DNA of 64,000 nt, from the NCBI RefSeq assembly GCF_013042245.1, contig NZ_JABDQL010000024.1:28332-92331 (forward strand), given 5' to 3'. Below the pieces are notes generated by a model. It worked only from the letters and a program-made list of their open reading frames with translations, was not told the DNA's origin and made no database searches. This document shows positions 43,108 to 50,170 of the stretch, piece after piece. This DNA is from Winogradskyella sp. (lineage in GTDB: Bacteria; Bacteroidota; Bacteroidia; Flavobacteriales; Flavobacteriaceae). A program made the position numbers and the translations under genes. The stretch's first letter is position 1, and every line of letters begins with the position of its first letter.

Positions 43108-44274
43108 ATGTCAAAGTTATACTTCACTGAAGAGCACGATTTATTTCGTGAAAGTTTAAGAGATTTTTTACAAAAAGAAGTTGTTCCGCATATTGATAAG
43201 TGGGAAGAAACAGGCTACATAGAACGTTTCATTTGGAAGAAATTTGGTGATATGGGCTATTTTGGTTTAGCCACTCCCGAAGCTTATGGTGGCTTAGACC
43301 TTGACCTTTTTTATACAATTATTTGGTTAGAAGAACTTCAGCGTATCAATTCTGGAGGATTTTCTGCAGCGATGTGGGCTCATGCTTATTTAGCAATGAC
43401 ACATCTTAATAAAGAAGGCAACCACGCCCAAAAAGAAAAGTACTTAACCCCAAGTGTATTAGGGGATGCTATAGGTTGCCTATGCATAACTGAACCTTTT
43501 GGTGGTAGTGATGTTGCAGGTATGCGAACTACGGCTGTAAAAAGAGAAGAGACATACGTCATTAATGGTTCTAAGACTTTTATAACCAATGGTGTTTACA
43601 GTGATTATTTAATTGTAGCTGCTAAAACAAACCCAGAACTAGGTAATAAGGGCATCAGCATTTTTGTTATTGACAGAGATATGCCAGGTGTTTCAGCAAC
43701 AAAATTAGATAAGCTCGGCTGGAGAGCTTCAGATACTGGAGAGATAGCCTTTGATAATGTGATTATTCCTGCGGAAAACTTGATGGGCGAAGAAAATCAA
43801 GGCTTTCCATACATAATGCAGCACTTTGCTTTGGAGCGTTTAATTATGGGAGTTAATGCGCATGCAAGAGCAGAATTTGCATTAGAATATGCAAAACAAT
43901 ACATGTCTGAGCGTACTGCTTTTGGAAGAACTATAAATAAATTTCAAGCTTTAAGGCATACGTTTGCAGATTGTGAAACTCAAATGGAAATTTGTAAACA
44001 ATTCAATTATTACGTAACAAAACGCTTAGATATGGGCGACTATGTGGTAAAAGAAGCGACAATGTCCAAGTTGCAATCTACTAAAATGGCAGATGATGTA
44101 ATTTATCAATGTCTTCAGTTTTTAGGAGGTTACGGCTATATGGAAGAATATCCACTAGCACGTATGGCTAGAGATAGTCGTTTAGGACCAATTGGTGGTG
44201 GAACATCAGAAATCTTAAGAGAGATTATCGCTAAAATGGTAATCGATAATAAAGATTACAAACCAGCTACATGA
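43108..44274 (+). CDS. Acyl-CoA dehydrogenase
   Basis: A 388-residue FAD enzyme that introduces the alpha-beta double bond into acyl-CoA thioesters. Blocks: FGLATPEAYGGLDLD, CITEPFGGSDVAGMRTTAVK (FAD contact), KTFITNGVYSDY, TAFGRTINKFQALRH and LGPIGGGTSEILREI. At the position of the usual C-terminal catalytic glutamate it has GGGT; like isovaleryl- and long-chain-type members it probably uses the glutamate of FALERLIMG in helix G. Chain-length preference is not clear. Its 3' end has been duplicated just downstream (repeat at 44228 and 44314). Confidence 0.9.
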   Translation: MSKLYFTEEHDLFRESLRDFLQKEVVPHIDKWEETGYIERFIWKKFGDMGYFGLATPEAYGGLDLDLFYTIIWLEELQRINSGGFSAAMWAHAYLAMTHLNKEGNHAQKEKYLTPSVLGDAIGCLCITEPFGGSDVAGMRTTAVKREETYVINGSKTFITNGVYSDYLIVAAKTNPELGNKGISIFVIDRDMPGVSATKLDKLGWRASDTGEIAFDNVIIPAENLMGEENQGFPYIMQHFALERLIMGVNAHARAEFALEYAKQYMSERTAFGRTINKFQALRHTFADCETQMEICKQFNYYVTKRLDMGDYVVKEATMSKLQSTKMADDVIYQCLQFLGGYGYMEEYPLARMARDSRLGPIGGGTSEILREIIAKMVIDNKDYKPAT

Positions 44275-44368
44275 TTTTCTGACTAGCTTTTTAGCGAAAA
44301 TTGTAAAATAATTTCGCTAAAATGGTAATCGATAATAAAGATTACAAACCAGCTACATGATTTTCTGA
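44228..44368 (+). repeat. 55-bp direct repeat copying the 3' end of the acyl-CoA dehydrogenase gene
   Basis: Bases 44228-44282 and 44314-44368 are identical: the last codons of the gene (AKMVIDNKDYKPAT and its stop) plus the first bases of the downstream region. They are separated by 31 bp. The second copy is a non-coding scar of a small tandem duplication. Confidence 0.95.
44291..44320 (+). terminator. Hairpin between the two repeat copies
   Basis: TTAGCGAAAATT pairs with AATTTCGCTAA (44310-44320 side) with a short AT loop, about 10 paired bases. The right arm is supplied by the first bases of the duplicated segment. No long T tract follows, so termination efficiency is uncertain. Confidence 0.45.
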
Positions 44369-44483
44369 TTGATGCCAAGGACTTTAAACTCTCAACATAA
44401 AATAATTTGATTAGTTTTGGAGTTTATACATAACGGAATGGTCTTTGCCATTGTGTAATTATAAACAACATAATCAACTTATA

Positions 44484-45914
44484 ATGTTATATAATCGCTT
44501 CAAATTTTACCTTTCTTTAAGTTTTCTTTTATTAACCTATATCGGATTTTCTCAAGTAGAAATCACAGGAAAAGTTATTGATTCAGTCTATTCCGAACCT
44601 ATTGAAAATGCTAGTATTTACGTAAAGAATACGACAATTGGTACTATAAGTAATACCGATGGTCGTTTTGCTTTGACAGTCCCTTTAGCAAATAAAAAAG
44701 ATACTCTAATCATATCTTCGATAGGCTTTAAGAGTTTCAGAATTGCTGTTGAAGAATTTCAAAATAATCAAGATGTATTTTTATATGAAGATGTAGCATC
44801 TTTAGATGAAATTGTTATTCTCGCAAACCCACGGCCAACGACAGGTAATGCCATTGTTTTAAAGGCTATTGAAGAGCTTTCAGAAAATTTACCAGATTCA
44901 GCCTATTTACAAAAAGGATTTCTTCGTCATAAAGAGCGAAATAAATTAGAGTTTAAGTGGCTTATTGAAAGTGCAATTACAGTCTATGATTCGGGCTACG
45001 GAGCTAAAAGCACAGAGCATCTTAAGATTAACGTTGACGAAATGAGAAAGAGCTATGATTTACGAAATGTAGATAGCATTTTTTCTTATGTATCTTACCG
45101 AAATAGAATTTCAAAAAGGAACAGGCTCAGAGCTCAAGACATTCGAAGACAAGATGTATCAAAACAACAATTGGTTAATGCCATCAAGTGGAATGATACA
45201 AGAGTTAATGGACTTCAAAATTTATTTCAGGGTAAGCTAAGTTTACTTCGCAATGTTCAAGATACCAAATCACTTTTCGGAGAAGATATTCTCAAAAGGC
45301 ACCAGTTTGCTTTAGATACTATATTGGTAGATGATGGCAGAAAGATCTACAAAATTAAAATAGACGAAAGTTCAGATTTTGTAGGTTTAGACACAAAAGG
45401 CATGTATAATGAAGGCTATAAAGCGCAAGGTTGGTTATACATCTACTATGATAATTATGCGATAAAACGAGTAGAGTATGATTTGGTAGCTGCATCAGAC
45501 AAGCAAAAAAGCAGGAGTAAGCGTCTTTTTGGAACACAAACCAATCATAAACTCGTTATAAACTATATAGAATACAATAACAAGATGTATCCAAACTACA
45601 TCTATTATGAAACGCCGAAGCTGGTAAACGTTGGGCTAAAGACGGACAAAAAAGTAACTCAAAAAGAAATAGACAGATATAACAGAGAGGAACGCTACTA
45701 TTACACAGTACAAGAAATACTCTTTACAGAAATTATACAAGATAGAGATATCGTTCAGTCAGAGTTAAATACCAAACCATGGAATATGGATATCTTTATG
45801 TCTAAGCCTTACAATAAAGAATTTTGGAGAAATTATAATATCCTTCTTGAAAGTGAAGAGGATGAGGAAATGATTGATGATTTGTCAAAACGAGCTTCAC
45901 TTTTTAAAGATTAG
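44484..45914 (+). CDS. Secreted carboxypeptidase-like regulatory domain protein
   Basis: A 476-residue exported protein. After the signal peptide (ending YIGFSQ) comes a CarboxypepD_reg-like Ig-type domain, EITGKVIDSVYSEPIENASI through LIISSIGFKSF, the form found at the N-terminus of SusC-like receptors. A large soluble C-terminal domain of unknown type follows (ending DDLSKRASLFKD); no barrel strands or plug domain are seen, so it is not a TonB-dependent receptor. I start at the ATG at 44484; the 13 extra codons of the track ORF are unlike a signal peptide. Function unknown. Confidence 0.75.
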   Translation: MLYNRFKFYLSLSFLLLTYIGFSQVEITGKVIDSVYSEPIENASIYVKNTTIGTISNTDGRFALTVPLANKKDTLIISSIGFKSFRIAVEEFQNNQDVFLYEDVASLDEIVILANPRPTTGNAIVLKAIEELSENLPDSAYLQKGFLRHKERNKLEFKWLIESAITVYDSGYGAKSTEHLKINVDEMRKSYDLRNVDSIFSYVSYRNRISKRNRLRAQDIRRQDVSKQQLVNAIKWNDTRVNGLQNLFQGKLSLLRNVQDTKSLFGEDILKRHQFALDTILVDDGRKIYKIKIDESSDFVGLDTKGMYNEGYKAQGWLYIYYDNYAIKRVEYDLVAASDKQKSRSKRLFGTQTNHKLVINYIEYNNKMYPNYIYYETPKLVNVGLKTDKKVTQKEIDRYNREERYYYTVQEILFTEIIQDRDIVQSELNTKPWNMDIFMSKPYNKEFWRNYNILLESEEDEEMIDDLSKRASLFKD

Positions 45915-45915
45915 A

Positions 45916-45932
45916 TTACGGAAAAACCGTAA
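45916..45932 (+). terminator. Small hairpin after the regulatory-domain gene
   Basis: TTACGG and CCGTAA form a 6-bp stem around an AAAAA loop directly after the stop codon of the gene ending at 45914. There is no T tract, so I rate it as a weak terminator or mRNA-end structure. Confidence 0.35.
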
Positions 45933-45940
45933 CTGTATTG

Positions 45941-45971
45941 TTGTTAGTGGTTTAGTAAGTTAAAATTTTTG
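45941..45971 (+). promoter_or_regulatory. Possible promoter upstream of the microsatellite
   Basis: TTG at 45941-45943 is separated by 20 nt from AATTTTTG at 45964-45971, one mismatch from the TAnnTTTG consensus. If used, transcription starts near 45977 and the TTTC repeat lies in the 5' untranslated region of the next gene. Confidence 0.4.
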
Positions 45972-45984
45972 TTAAAGTGATGAT

Positions 45985-46025
<41 letters not shown>

Positions 46026-46052
46026 GATAAATAATTTTAAAACTTATTTATT

Positions 46053-46679
46053 ATGAAAATTTTAAAACAAACAAGAAAACTAATTGCAATCTTTTTAATG
46101 GTTACCTTTCTAATGCCAAGTATTTACAGTTGCTCAGATAATAATGTCAATTATCTAGAAACTAATCAATATGAAAAGGAGTCTGAAGGAATTATTAATG
46201 CTATAAATAATTATAATAACTCACAGAATTCTCAAGCTTTTAGAGCAAATAGTAATTCTGTAATAACCCAACAACTTGTTGATGAATATTTAGTTTTGTT
46301 GGGCTTTAGTTCAGGAGAATTATTAGCCTCTGATGTAGATAATATAGTTACTACCCAATTACAAGGAAGGACTTATAATGAACTTATGCAAGATTACAAT
46401 CTATCAAGTTTTGCAAGATTATCTTTAAATGAAATTAAAGATGGTGCTTTTTTAGATGATTTGGTAAACAATCCAGATTTTCAAAATTTAAGCGATAATG
46501 AAAAACTAATAGTATCTTTATCTAACTCCTTTATGGATGCTCATAGAGGAAGTGGTCATACAATAGAAGAAGCTACTGGTGCTTTGATAGGAATAATTAT
46601 TGGAGCGGCTTGCTGTGGTTTTCTTGGTGCTATTGGTGGCGCTATCATTGGCGCATTAATTGGTGGAGGAAGTAAATAA
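46053..46679 (+). CDS. Hypothetical lipoprotein with C-terminal glycine-zipper helix
   Basis: A 208-residue predicted lipoprotein (leader ending MPSIYSCSDNN) with no recognised family. The body is polar and helical (residues 30-165). The last 30 residues are ATGALIGIIIGAACCGFLGA followed by more GxxxG-type steps, a glycine-zipper hairpin able to insert in a membrane or oligomerise; two adjacent cysteines sit in it. The gene is directly behind a (TTTC)10 repeat and ahead of a barrel gene. Candidate roles include a surface-exposed membrane-active protein or an envelope lipoprotein; this is speculation. Confidence 0.6.
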   Translation: MKILKQTRKLIAIFLMVTFLMPSIYSCSDNNVNYLETNQYEKESEGIINAINNYNNSQNSQAFRANSNSVITQQLVDEYLVLLGFSSGELLASDVDNIVTTQLQGRTYNELMQDYNLSSFARLSLNEIKDGAFLDDLVNNPDFQNLSDNEKLIVSLSNSFMDAHRGSGHTIEEATGALIGIIIGAACCGFLGAIGGAIIGALIGGGSK

Positions 46680-46688
46680 GGTTAATTG

Positions 46689-47312
46689 ATGAGAAATTTA
46701 ACAGTTATCATATTTGTCATATTGGCACTCAGCTCATATGGGCAATCAGAAAAAAAAGTTAGTACAGAATCCAACGGACAATGGCTGGTTACCAATCAAT
46801 TTGGTATTGCTACGTTAGAAGCAGAGAACTTATTCAAGGTTAATGCCTCAGTATTTGAAGGTTTAATCGGTAGAGAATTTTATTTGAGTAATAAGACTTC
46901 GCTAATTACAGGTATCGAGTTTTTGAGAGTTAGAGGCGATTTCTTAAATACGAATAACCAAAATTTATTTCTAAGTAATGATCATATAAATATTCCACTT
47001 TCTTTAAGATTTTATAATAGTAAAGAAAATAAAATCTCAATATTTGGAGGATTTGGTATTTATGGTTCATATTTACTAAAATCAGAAATTGAAAATATCT
47101 TGTTAAATACTACCAGTGATGACAATGGGCTCGGTTTTAATTTCGGTATGCATTTAGATGTAGGTCTTATTTATGATTTGGACGAGAAATGGAACATTTC
47201 ATTAGGCTTTAAGTATAAGTCAGATTTTTTAGAGAGCTACAGAGATAGTAATCAGATTTTCAATCTTACCGATTTTTATGCAGTTCAGCTAGGTTTGGGG
47301 TTTAAATTATAA
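46689..47312 (+). CDS. Small outer-membrane beta-barrel protein
   Basis: A 207-residue protein with signal peptide (MRNLTVIIFVILALSSYGQ) and about eight amphipathic strands, as in porin-family OmpA/OmpW-type barrels: SLITGIEFLRVRGDFL, ISIFGGFGIYGSYLL, GFNFGMHLDVGLIYDL and the closing DFYAVQLGLGFKL. No transport or enzymatic motif is present. I start at ATG 46689 rather than the TTG at 46686. It lies 9 bp after the glycine-zipper lipoprotein gene and 10 bp before the next lipoprotein gene, so the three form one unit. Confidence 0.75.
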   Translation: MRNLTVIIFVILALSSYGQSEKKVSTESNGQWLVTNQFGIATLEAENLFKVNASVFEGLIGREFYLSNKTSLITGIEFLRVRGDFLNTNNQNLFLSNDHINIPLSLRFYNSKENKISIFGGFGIYGSYLLKSEIENILLNTTSDDNGLGFNFGMHLDVGLIYDLDEKWNISLGFKYKSDFLESYRDSNQIFNLTDFYAVQLGLGFKL

Positions 47313-47322
47313 ATCTTCAAAT

Positions 47323-47967
47323 TTGGTTAGATATTTTTTAGTCATCATGTTATCATTATTCCTGTTCAATTGTAAAAATGAGCAGGAATTTTTTCTAAAT
47401 GAATTAAGTCTAAAGAAAAATAAAGTTTATTTGGCTTATAGAGGTACTAATACTAAGCAAGGTTTCTTTGCTAAGGATTTTAATATAAGAGACACTTTAA
47501 GTTCGCACGTAGGTATTTTATTGTATGAAGATTCAGATTGGTTAATATATAATGTAAATAATTTTAAAGATGGTTTATCTGACTTTCGTTATCAAAATCT
47601 AAAAGAGTTTTATGCTATTGAGCAAGAAAAAATAAACTATGCTTGTATTTATGAAGTAAGTTCAATAAAAAGAAATCAAAAGAAAATATTAATTAAAGGA
47701 TTTCATAAATTAAAAAGGGTATCAATAAAGTTTGACAAGCGTTTTTTATTAGACAATCCCTATAGACTATACTGTTCCGAATTTGTTAGAAATGCTTTAT
47801 ATCATTTAGATTCAGTAAATCTAAATTTTCAAACACATAAAAGAGAATTAAAGGGTATTTACAAAACCTATTTTAGAAAAGACTCACTAGAATATTATCC
47901 AGTAGATATTTTTCAATTAAATCCTAATCTAAAAAAAATTAAGCATTGGTCTTTTCCAAGATATTAA
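47323..47967 (+). CDS. Predicted papain-fold (YiiX/C92-like) cysteine hydrolase lipoprotein
   Basis: A 214-residue predicted lipoprotein (leader ending LFLFNCKNEQ). It shows the circularly permuted NlpC/P60 arrangement of YiiX-type proteins: an early histidine in SSHVGILLYEDSDWLIYN and a late cysteine in YRLYCSEFVRNAL. Such enzymes cleave peptide or amide (sometimes acyl) bonds; peptidoglycan peptides are possible substrates. The start is a TTG; no ATG gives a full leader. It is the last gene of the microsatellite-led trio and may modify something in the periplasm together with the barrel protein. Family assignment is by motif only. Confidence 0.6.
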   Translation: MVRYFLVIMLSLFLFNCKNEQEFFLNELSLKKNKVYLAYRGTNTKQGFFAKDFNIRDTLSSHVGILLYEDSDWLIYNVNNFKDGLSDFRYQNLKEFYAIEQEKINYACIYEVSSIKRNQKKILIKGFHKLKRVSIKFDKRFLLDNPYRLYCSEFVRNALYHLDSVNLNFQTHKRELKGIYKTYFRKDSLEYYPVDIFQLNPNLKKIKHWSFPRY

Positions 47968-47975
47968 TATATTTG
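47946..47975 (+). promoter_or_regulatory. Promoter of rpsU
   Basis: TTG at 47946-47948, a 19-nt spacer and TATATTTG at 47968-47975 match the Bacteroidetes -33/-7 consensus; GCGCC follows the -7 element. It overlaps the end of the preceding gene. Confidence 0.75.
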
Positions 47976-47997
47976 CGCCTCAAAAATTCTAAAAGAA

Positions 47998-48003
47998 GGG
48001 AGG
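47998..48003 (+). promoter_or_regulatory. Strong Shine-Dalgarno sequence of rpsU
   Basis: GGGAGG, within AGAAGGGAGGTTAAG, lies 9 nt before the rpsU ATG. It is the only start in this window where I see a long anti-SD match at proper spacing. In flavobacteria rpsU is known to be exceptional in this respect and is thought to be controlled through bS21-dependent masking of the 16S tail. Confidence 0.8.
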
Positions 48004-48012
48004 TTAAGACCT

Positions 48013-48207
48013 ATGTTAAAAATTCAAGTTAATTCTGGAGAAAATATAGAAAGAGCATTAAAGCGCTACAAGCAAAAGTTCAATAGAACTGGTGTGCGTA
48101 GTGAGTTACAGTCTCGTAAGCAATTTGAAAAACCTTCAATAGTTAGGAGAGCACAAATTCAAAAAGCAGAATATGTTCAAGGTTTAAAAGACGAAGAACA
48201 ATTTTAG
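48013..48207 (+). CDS. rpsU: 30S ribosomal protein bS21
   Basis: A 64-residue basic protein of the small ribosomal subunit, ending KAEYVQGLKDEEQF, with the bS21 signature NSGENIERALKRYKQKFNRT. In Bacteroidetes ribosomes bS21 helps to hide the anti-Shine-Dalgarno end of 16S rRNA, so most genes lack SD sequences; this gene has one, which fits autoregulation by bS21 level. It has its own promoter and a strong terminator, so it is probably expressed separately from xerC, which follows about 120 bp later. Confidence 0.95.
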   Translation: MLKIQVNSGENIERALKRYKQKFNRTGVRSELQSRKQFEKPSIVRRAQIQKAEYVQGLKDEEQF

Positions 48208-48234
48208 TTATACAAATAACACTAAAGAGAAAAC

Positions 48235-48273
48235 AATCCCGTTACTGTAAAAAGTTAACGGGATTATTTTTTT
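48235..48273 (+). terminator. Intrinsic terminator of rpsU
   Basis: A perfect 10-bp stem (AATCCCGTTA with TAACGGGATT) and 11-nt loop are followed by ATTTTTTT. It stands between rpsU and xerC. Confidence 0.92.
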
Positions 48274-48324
48274 AGTTTCAACATCAATAAAATAAAACCT
48301 ATTTTTAGAGTGAAAATTAAGCTT

Positions 48325-49215
48325 ATGTCTCTAGAAAAATTCTCAGATTATTTATTGCTAGAAAAAAAGTATTCTGTACATACGGTTACCGCATATCTTA
48401 AAGATTTAAAAAGCTTTCAAGAATTTCTAGAGTCAGAGTATAATGGTAATACTATTGAGAAAACAGGTTATAATATTATAAGACAATGGATAGTAAGTTT
48501 GGTAAATTCTAAAATTGCCAATAGAAGTATTAATAGAAAAGTGTCTTCATTAAATTCATACTACAAGTTTTTGATGAAAATAAGGTTGCTAGAAATAAAT
48601 CCTTTAAAAACCCATAAAGCATTGAAGGTCGAGAAAAAAGTCCAAGTTCCTTTTTCACAGAATGAAATGAAAGCTGTTTTTGAAGATTTAAATCATGTGG
48701 ATGATTTTATAAGTGCTAGAGACAAGCTTATGGTAGAATTATTTTACGCTACAGGAATTAGGCGTATAGAGTTAATTGAGATTAAATTAAAAGATATTGA
48801 TGCTTCGAGCGCAATTTTAAAAGTATTAGGTAAGCGGAATAAAGAGCGCTACATACCATTAATACCATCGGTAATTAATAGTGTTAGCATTTATAAAGAG
48901 TACAGAAGTAAACTAAGTTTAATTATTGATAAAGATTACTTGTTGCTAACCCAAAAGGGAGTAAAAGTTTACGAGACGCTTGTTTATAGAACAATAAATA
49001 AGTATTTTAGCAGGACGTCTACAAAATTAAAATGTAGTCCACATGTTCTAAGACATTCGTTTGCAACACATCTATTAAATGAAGGAGCTGACATAAATTC
49101 GGTAAAAGAATTATTGGGACATGCGAGTTTGGCGGCAACACAAGTTTATACACATAATAGTATAGCTGAATTAAAAAAAGTGCATGCCAAAGCACATCCA
49201 AGAAACAAAGACTAA
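48325..49215 (+). CDS. xerC: Tyrosine recombinase XerC-like
   Basis: Site-specific recombinase for chromosome-dimer resolution at dif. The N-terminal SAM-like domain begins MSLEKFSDYLLLEKKYSVHT. All catalytic residues are visible: arginine in ATGIRRIEL, lysine in VLGKRNKERYIPL, HxxR in HVLRHSFATHLL, histidine in LLGHASLAATQ and the nucleophilic tyrosine in VYTH. From the ATG at 48325 it has 296 residues; the GTG at 48310 would add five. The position between rpsU and hpf is a conserved flavobacterial order, arguing for the housekeeping XerC rather than an integrase of a mobile element. Confidence 0.9.
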   Translation: MSLEKFSDYLLLEKKYSVHTVTAYLKDLKSFQEFLESEYNGNTIEKTGYNIIRQWIVSLVNSKIANRSINRKVSSLNSYYKFLMKIRLLEINPLKTHKALKVEKKVQVPFSQNEMKAVFEDLNHVDDFISARDKLMVELFYATGIRRIELIEIKLKDIDASSAILKVLGKRNKERYIPLIPSVINSVSIYKEYRSKLSLIIDKDYLLLTQKGVKVYETLVYRTINKYFSRTSTKLKCSPHVLRHSFATHLLNEGADINSVKELLGHASLAATQVYTHNSIAELKKVHAKAHPRNKD

Positions 49216-49232
49216 CCTTAAAGCCATTTTAT

Positions 49233-49535
49233 ATGAAGGTAAACATACAGTCCATTAATTTTATAGCAGATAGAAAGTTAAAAGACTTTATTCAAAAACG
49301 TTTTGACAAGCTAGATATTTTTTACGACAAAATTATTCAAACAGATGTTTATTTAAAGGTCGAAAATACAAGTGATAAAGAGAATAAAATATTTGAAGCA
49401 AAGCTCAGCGTTCCTGGAGATGTATTTGTTGTGAAAAAACAAGGGAAATCTTTTGAAGAAGGCGCGGACTTAGTTGCTTCATCATTTGAACGACAACTAA
49501 AAAGAAGAAAAGAAAAATTAAGGTCACATACCTGA
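49233..49535 (+). CDS. hpf: Ribosome hibernation-promoting factor, short form (HPF/YfiA)
   Basis: A 100-residue protein that binds the decoding centre of idle 70S ribosomes. The sigma-54-modulation/S30EA fold is recognisable from VNIQSINFIADRKLKDFIQK, DKIIQTDVYLKVEN and the closing DLVASSFERQLKRRKEKL. It lacks the C-terminal dimerisation extension of long HPF, so it is the short type. The gene is 17 bp after xerC and is followed by a palindrome and the promoter of the tRNA cluster. Confidence 0.9.
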   Translation: MKVNIQSINFIADRKLKDFIQKRFDKLDIFYDKIIQTDVYLKVENTSDKENKIFEAKLSVPGDVFVVKKQGKSFEEGADLVASSFERQLKRRKEKLRSHT

Positions 49536-49540
49536 TAAAA

Positions 49541-49565
49541 TTCTTTCAAAAATATTTTGAAAGAA
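49541..49565. terminator. Perfect hairpin after hpf
   Basis: TTCTTTCAAAA and TTTTGAAAGAA form an 11-bp stem around ATA just after the hpf stop. No T tract follows on the plus strand. Its right arm contains the TTG of the following tRNA promoter. Confidence 0.55.
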
Positions 49566-49585
49566 AAAATAAAATCTTACATTTG
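49557..49585 (+). promoter_or_regulatory. Promoter in front of the tRNA cluster
   Basis: TTG (49557-49559), 18 nt, then TACATTTG (49578-49585), an exact TAnnTTTG, followed by CAGTCCG. It lies about 65 bp before tRNA-Thr. Confidence 0.75.
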
Positions 49586-49586
49586 C

Positions 49587-49613
49587 AGTCCGTTAGAAAT
49601 AGCGGACTTTTTT
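49587..49613 (+). terminator. Terminator-like hairpin directly after the tRNA promoter
   Basis: AGTCCGTTA and TAGCGGACT (one wobble pair) enclose a GAAA tetraloop and are followed by a run of six T residues. It begins within two bases of the -7 element, so it could attenuate the tRNA transcript or be the end of hpf. Confidence 0.6.
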
Positions 49614-49649
49614 ATGTCTAAAATTTAGTCTAAAAAAGCATAAAAAAAA

Positions 49650-49723
49650 GCCGATGTAGCTCAGCTGGCTAGAGCAGCTGATTTGTAATCAGCAGGTCGT
49701 GGGTTCGAGTCCCTCCATCGGCT
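49650..49723 (+). tRNA. tRNA-Thr (anticodon TGT)
   Basis: A 74-nt cloverleaf: acceptor GCCGATG/CATCGGC, D-arm TAGCTCAGCTGGCTAGAGC, anticodon loop TTTGTAA (TGT) and T-arm with GTTCGAGT. No CCA is encoded. First of four tRNAs before tuf. Confidence 0.95.
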
Positions 49724-49760
49724 CTTTATTTAAGTAGCAAAAAAATGTTCTTTTACAGAA

Positions 49761-49790
49761 TTGAAAATCAATAATAAAGTTGTATTTTGG
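49761..49790 (+). promoter_or_regulatory. Promoter of tRNA-Tyr and following genes
   Basis: TTG (49761-49763), 19 nt, then TATTTTGG (49783-49790), one mismatch from TAnnTTTG, followed by CAGCC. It stands 21 bp before tRNA-Tyr, so the cluster may be transcribed from more than one promoter. Confidence 0.6.
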
Positions 49791-49811
49791 CAGCCTTAAA
49801 AATTGATGATT

Positions 49812-49893
49812 GGGGAGATACTCAAGCGGCCAACGAGGACAGACTGTAACTCTGTTGTTTTTAACTTCGCAGGTTCGAATCCTGCTCTCCCCA
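49812..49893 (+). tRNA. tRNA-Tyr (anticodon GTA)
   Basis: An 82-nt class II tRNA with acceptor GGGGAGA/TCTCCCC, anticodon loop CTGTAAC (GTA) and a long variable arm around TTGTTTTTAACTTC. No CCA encoded. The track ORF 49810-50019 is a shadow over this and the next tRNA. Confidence 0.95.
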
Positions 49894-49932
49894 CGAAAAT
49901 TAAACCTTTCAAAGCTTAAAGTTTTGATAAAT

Positions 49933-50005
49933 GCGAGAGTAGCTCAGTTGGTAGAGCGTCAGCCTTCCAAGCTGAATGTCGCCGGTTCGAACCCGGTCTC
50001 TCGCT
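49933..50005 (+). tRNA. tRNA-Gly (anticodon TCC)
   Basis: A 73-nt cloverleaf: acceptor GCGAGAG/CTCTCGC, D-arm AGCTCAGTTGGTAGAGC, anticodon loop CTTCCAA (TCC), T-arm CCGGTTCGAACCCGG. No CCA encoded. Confidence 0.95.
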
Positions 50006-50033
50006 CTAAAATAGTTTAAGGGTTACGAGGTGC

Positions 50034-50052
50034 GATTTACGAATCGTAAATC
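50034..50052. other. Palindromic hairpin between tRNA-Gly and tRNA-Thr
   Basis: GATTTACG and CGTAAATC form a perfect 8-bp stem around AAT, followed by a further partial copy (ATAAATCGGC). It could be a processing signal or a member of a dispersed intergenic repeat. Confidence 0.5.
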
Positions 50053-50078
50053 ATAAATCGGCAATTGTAAATGGTATT

Positions 50079-50150
50079 GCCGGCGTAGCTCAGGGGTAGA
50101 GCGTTTCCTTGGTAAGGAAGAGGTCACGGGTTCAAATCCCGTCGTTGGCT
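50079..50150 (+). tRNA. tRNA-Thr (anticodon GGT)
   Basis: A 72-nt cloverleaf: acceptor GCCGGCG pairing with CGTTGGC (two wobbles), D-arm TAGCTCAGGGGTAGAGC, anticodon loop TTGGTAA (GGT), T-arm CGGGTTCAAATCCCG. No CCA encoded. It is a second threonine isoacceptor, next to tuf. Confidence 0.93.
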
Positions 50151-50170
50151 CTAGAATTATAGATGATTTT

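Noticed and set aside
48325-49215. XerC-like gene as integrase of a mobile element
   Set aside because: It sits in the conserved rpsU-xerC-hpf order with no att-like direct repeats or phage genes nearby.
49810-50019. 69-residue ORF on the plus strand
   Set aside because: It runs through tRNA-Tyr and tRNA-Gly; both cloverleaves are unambiguous.
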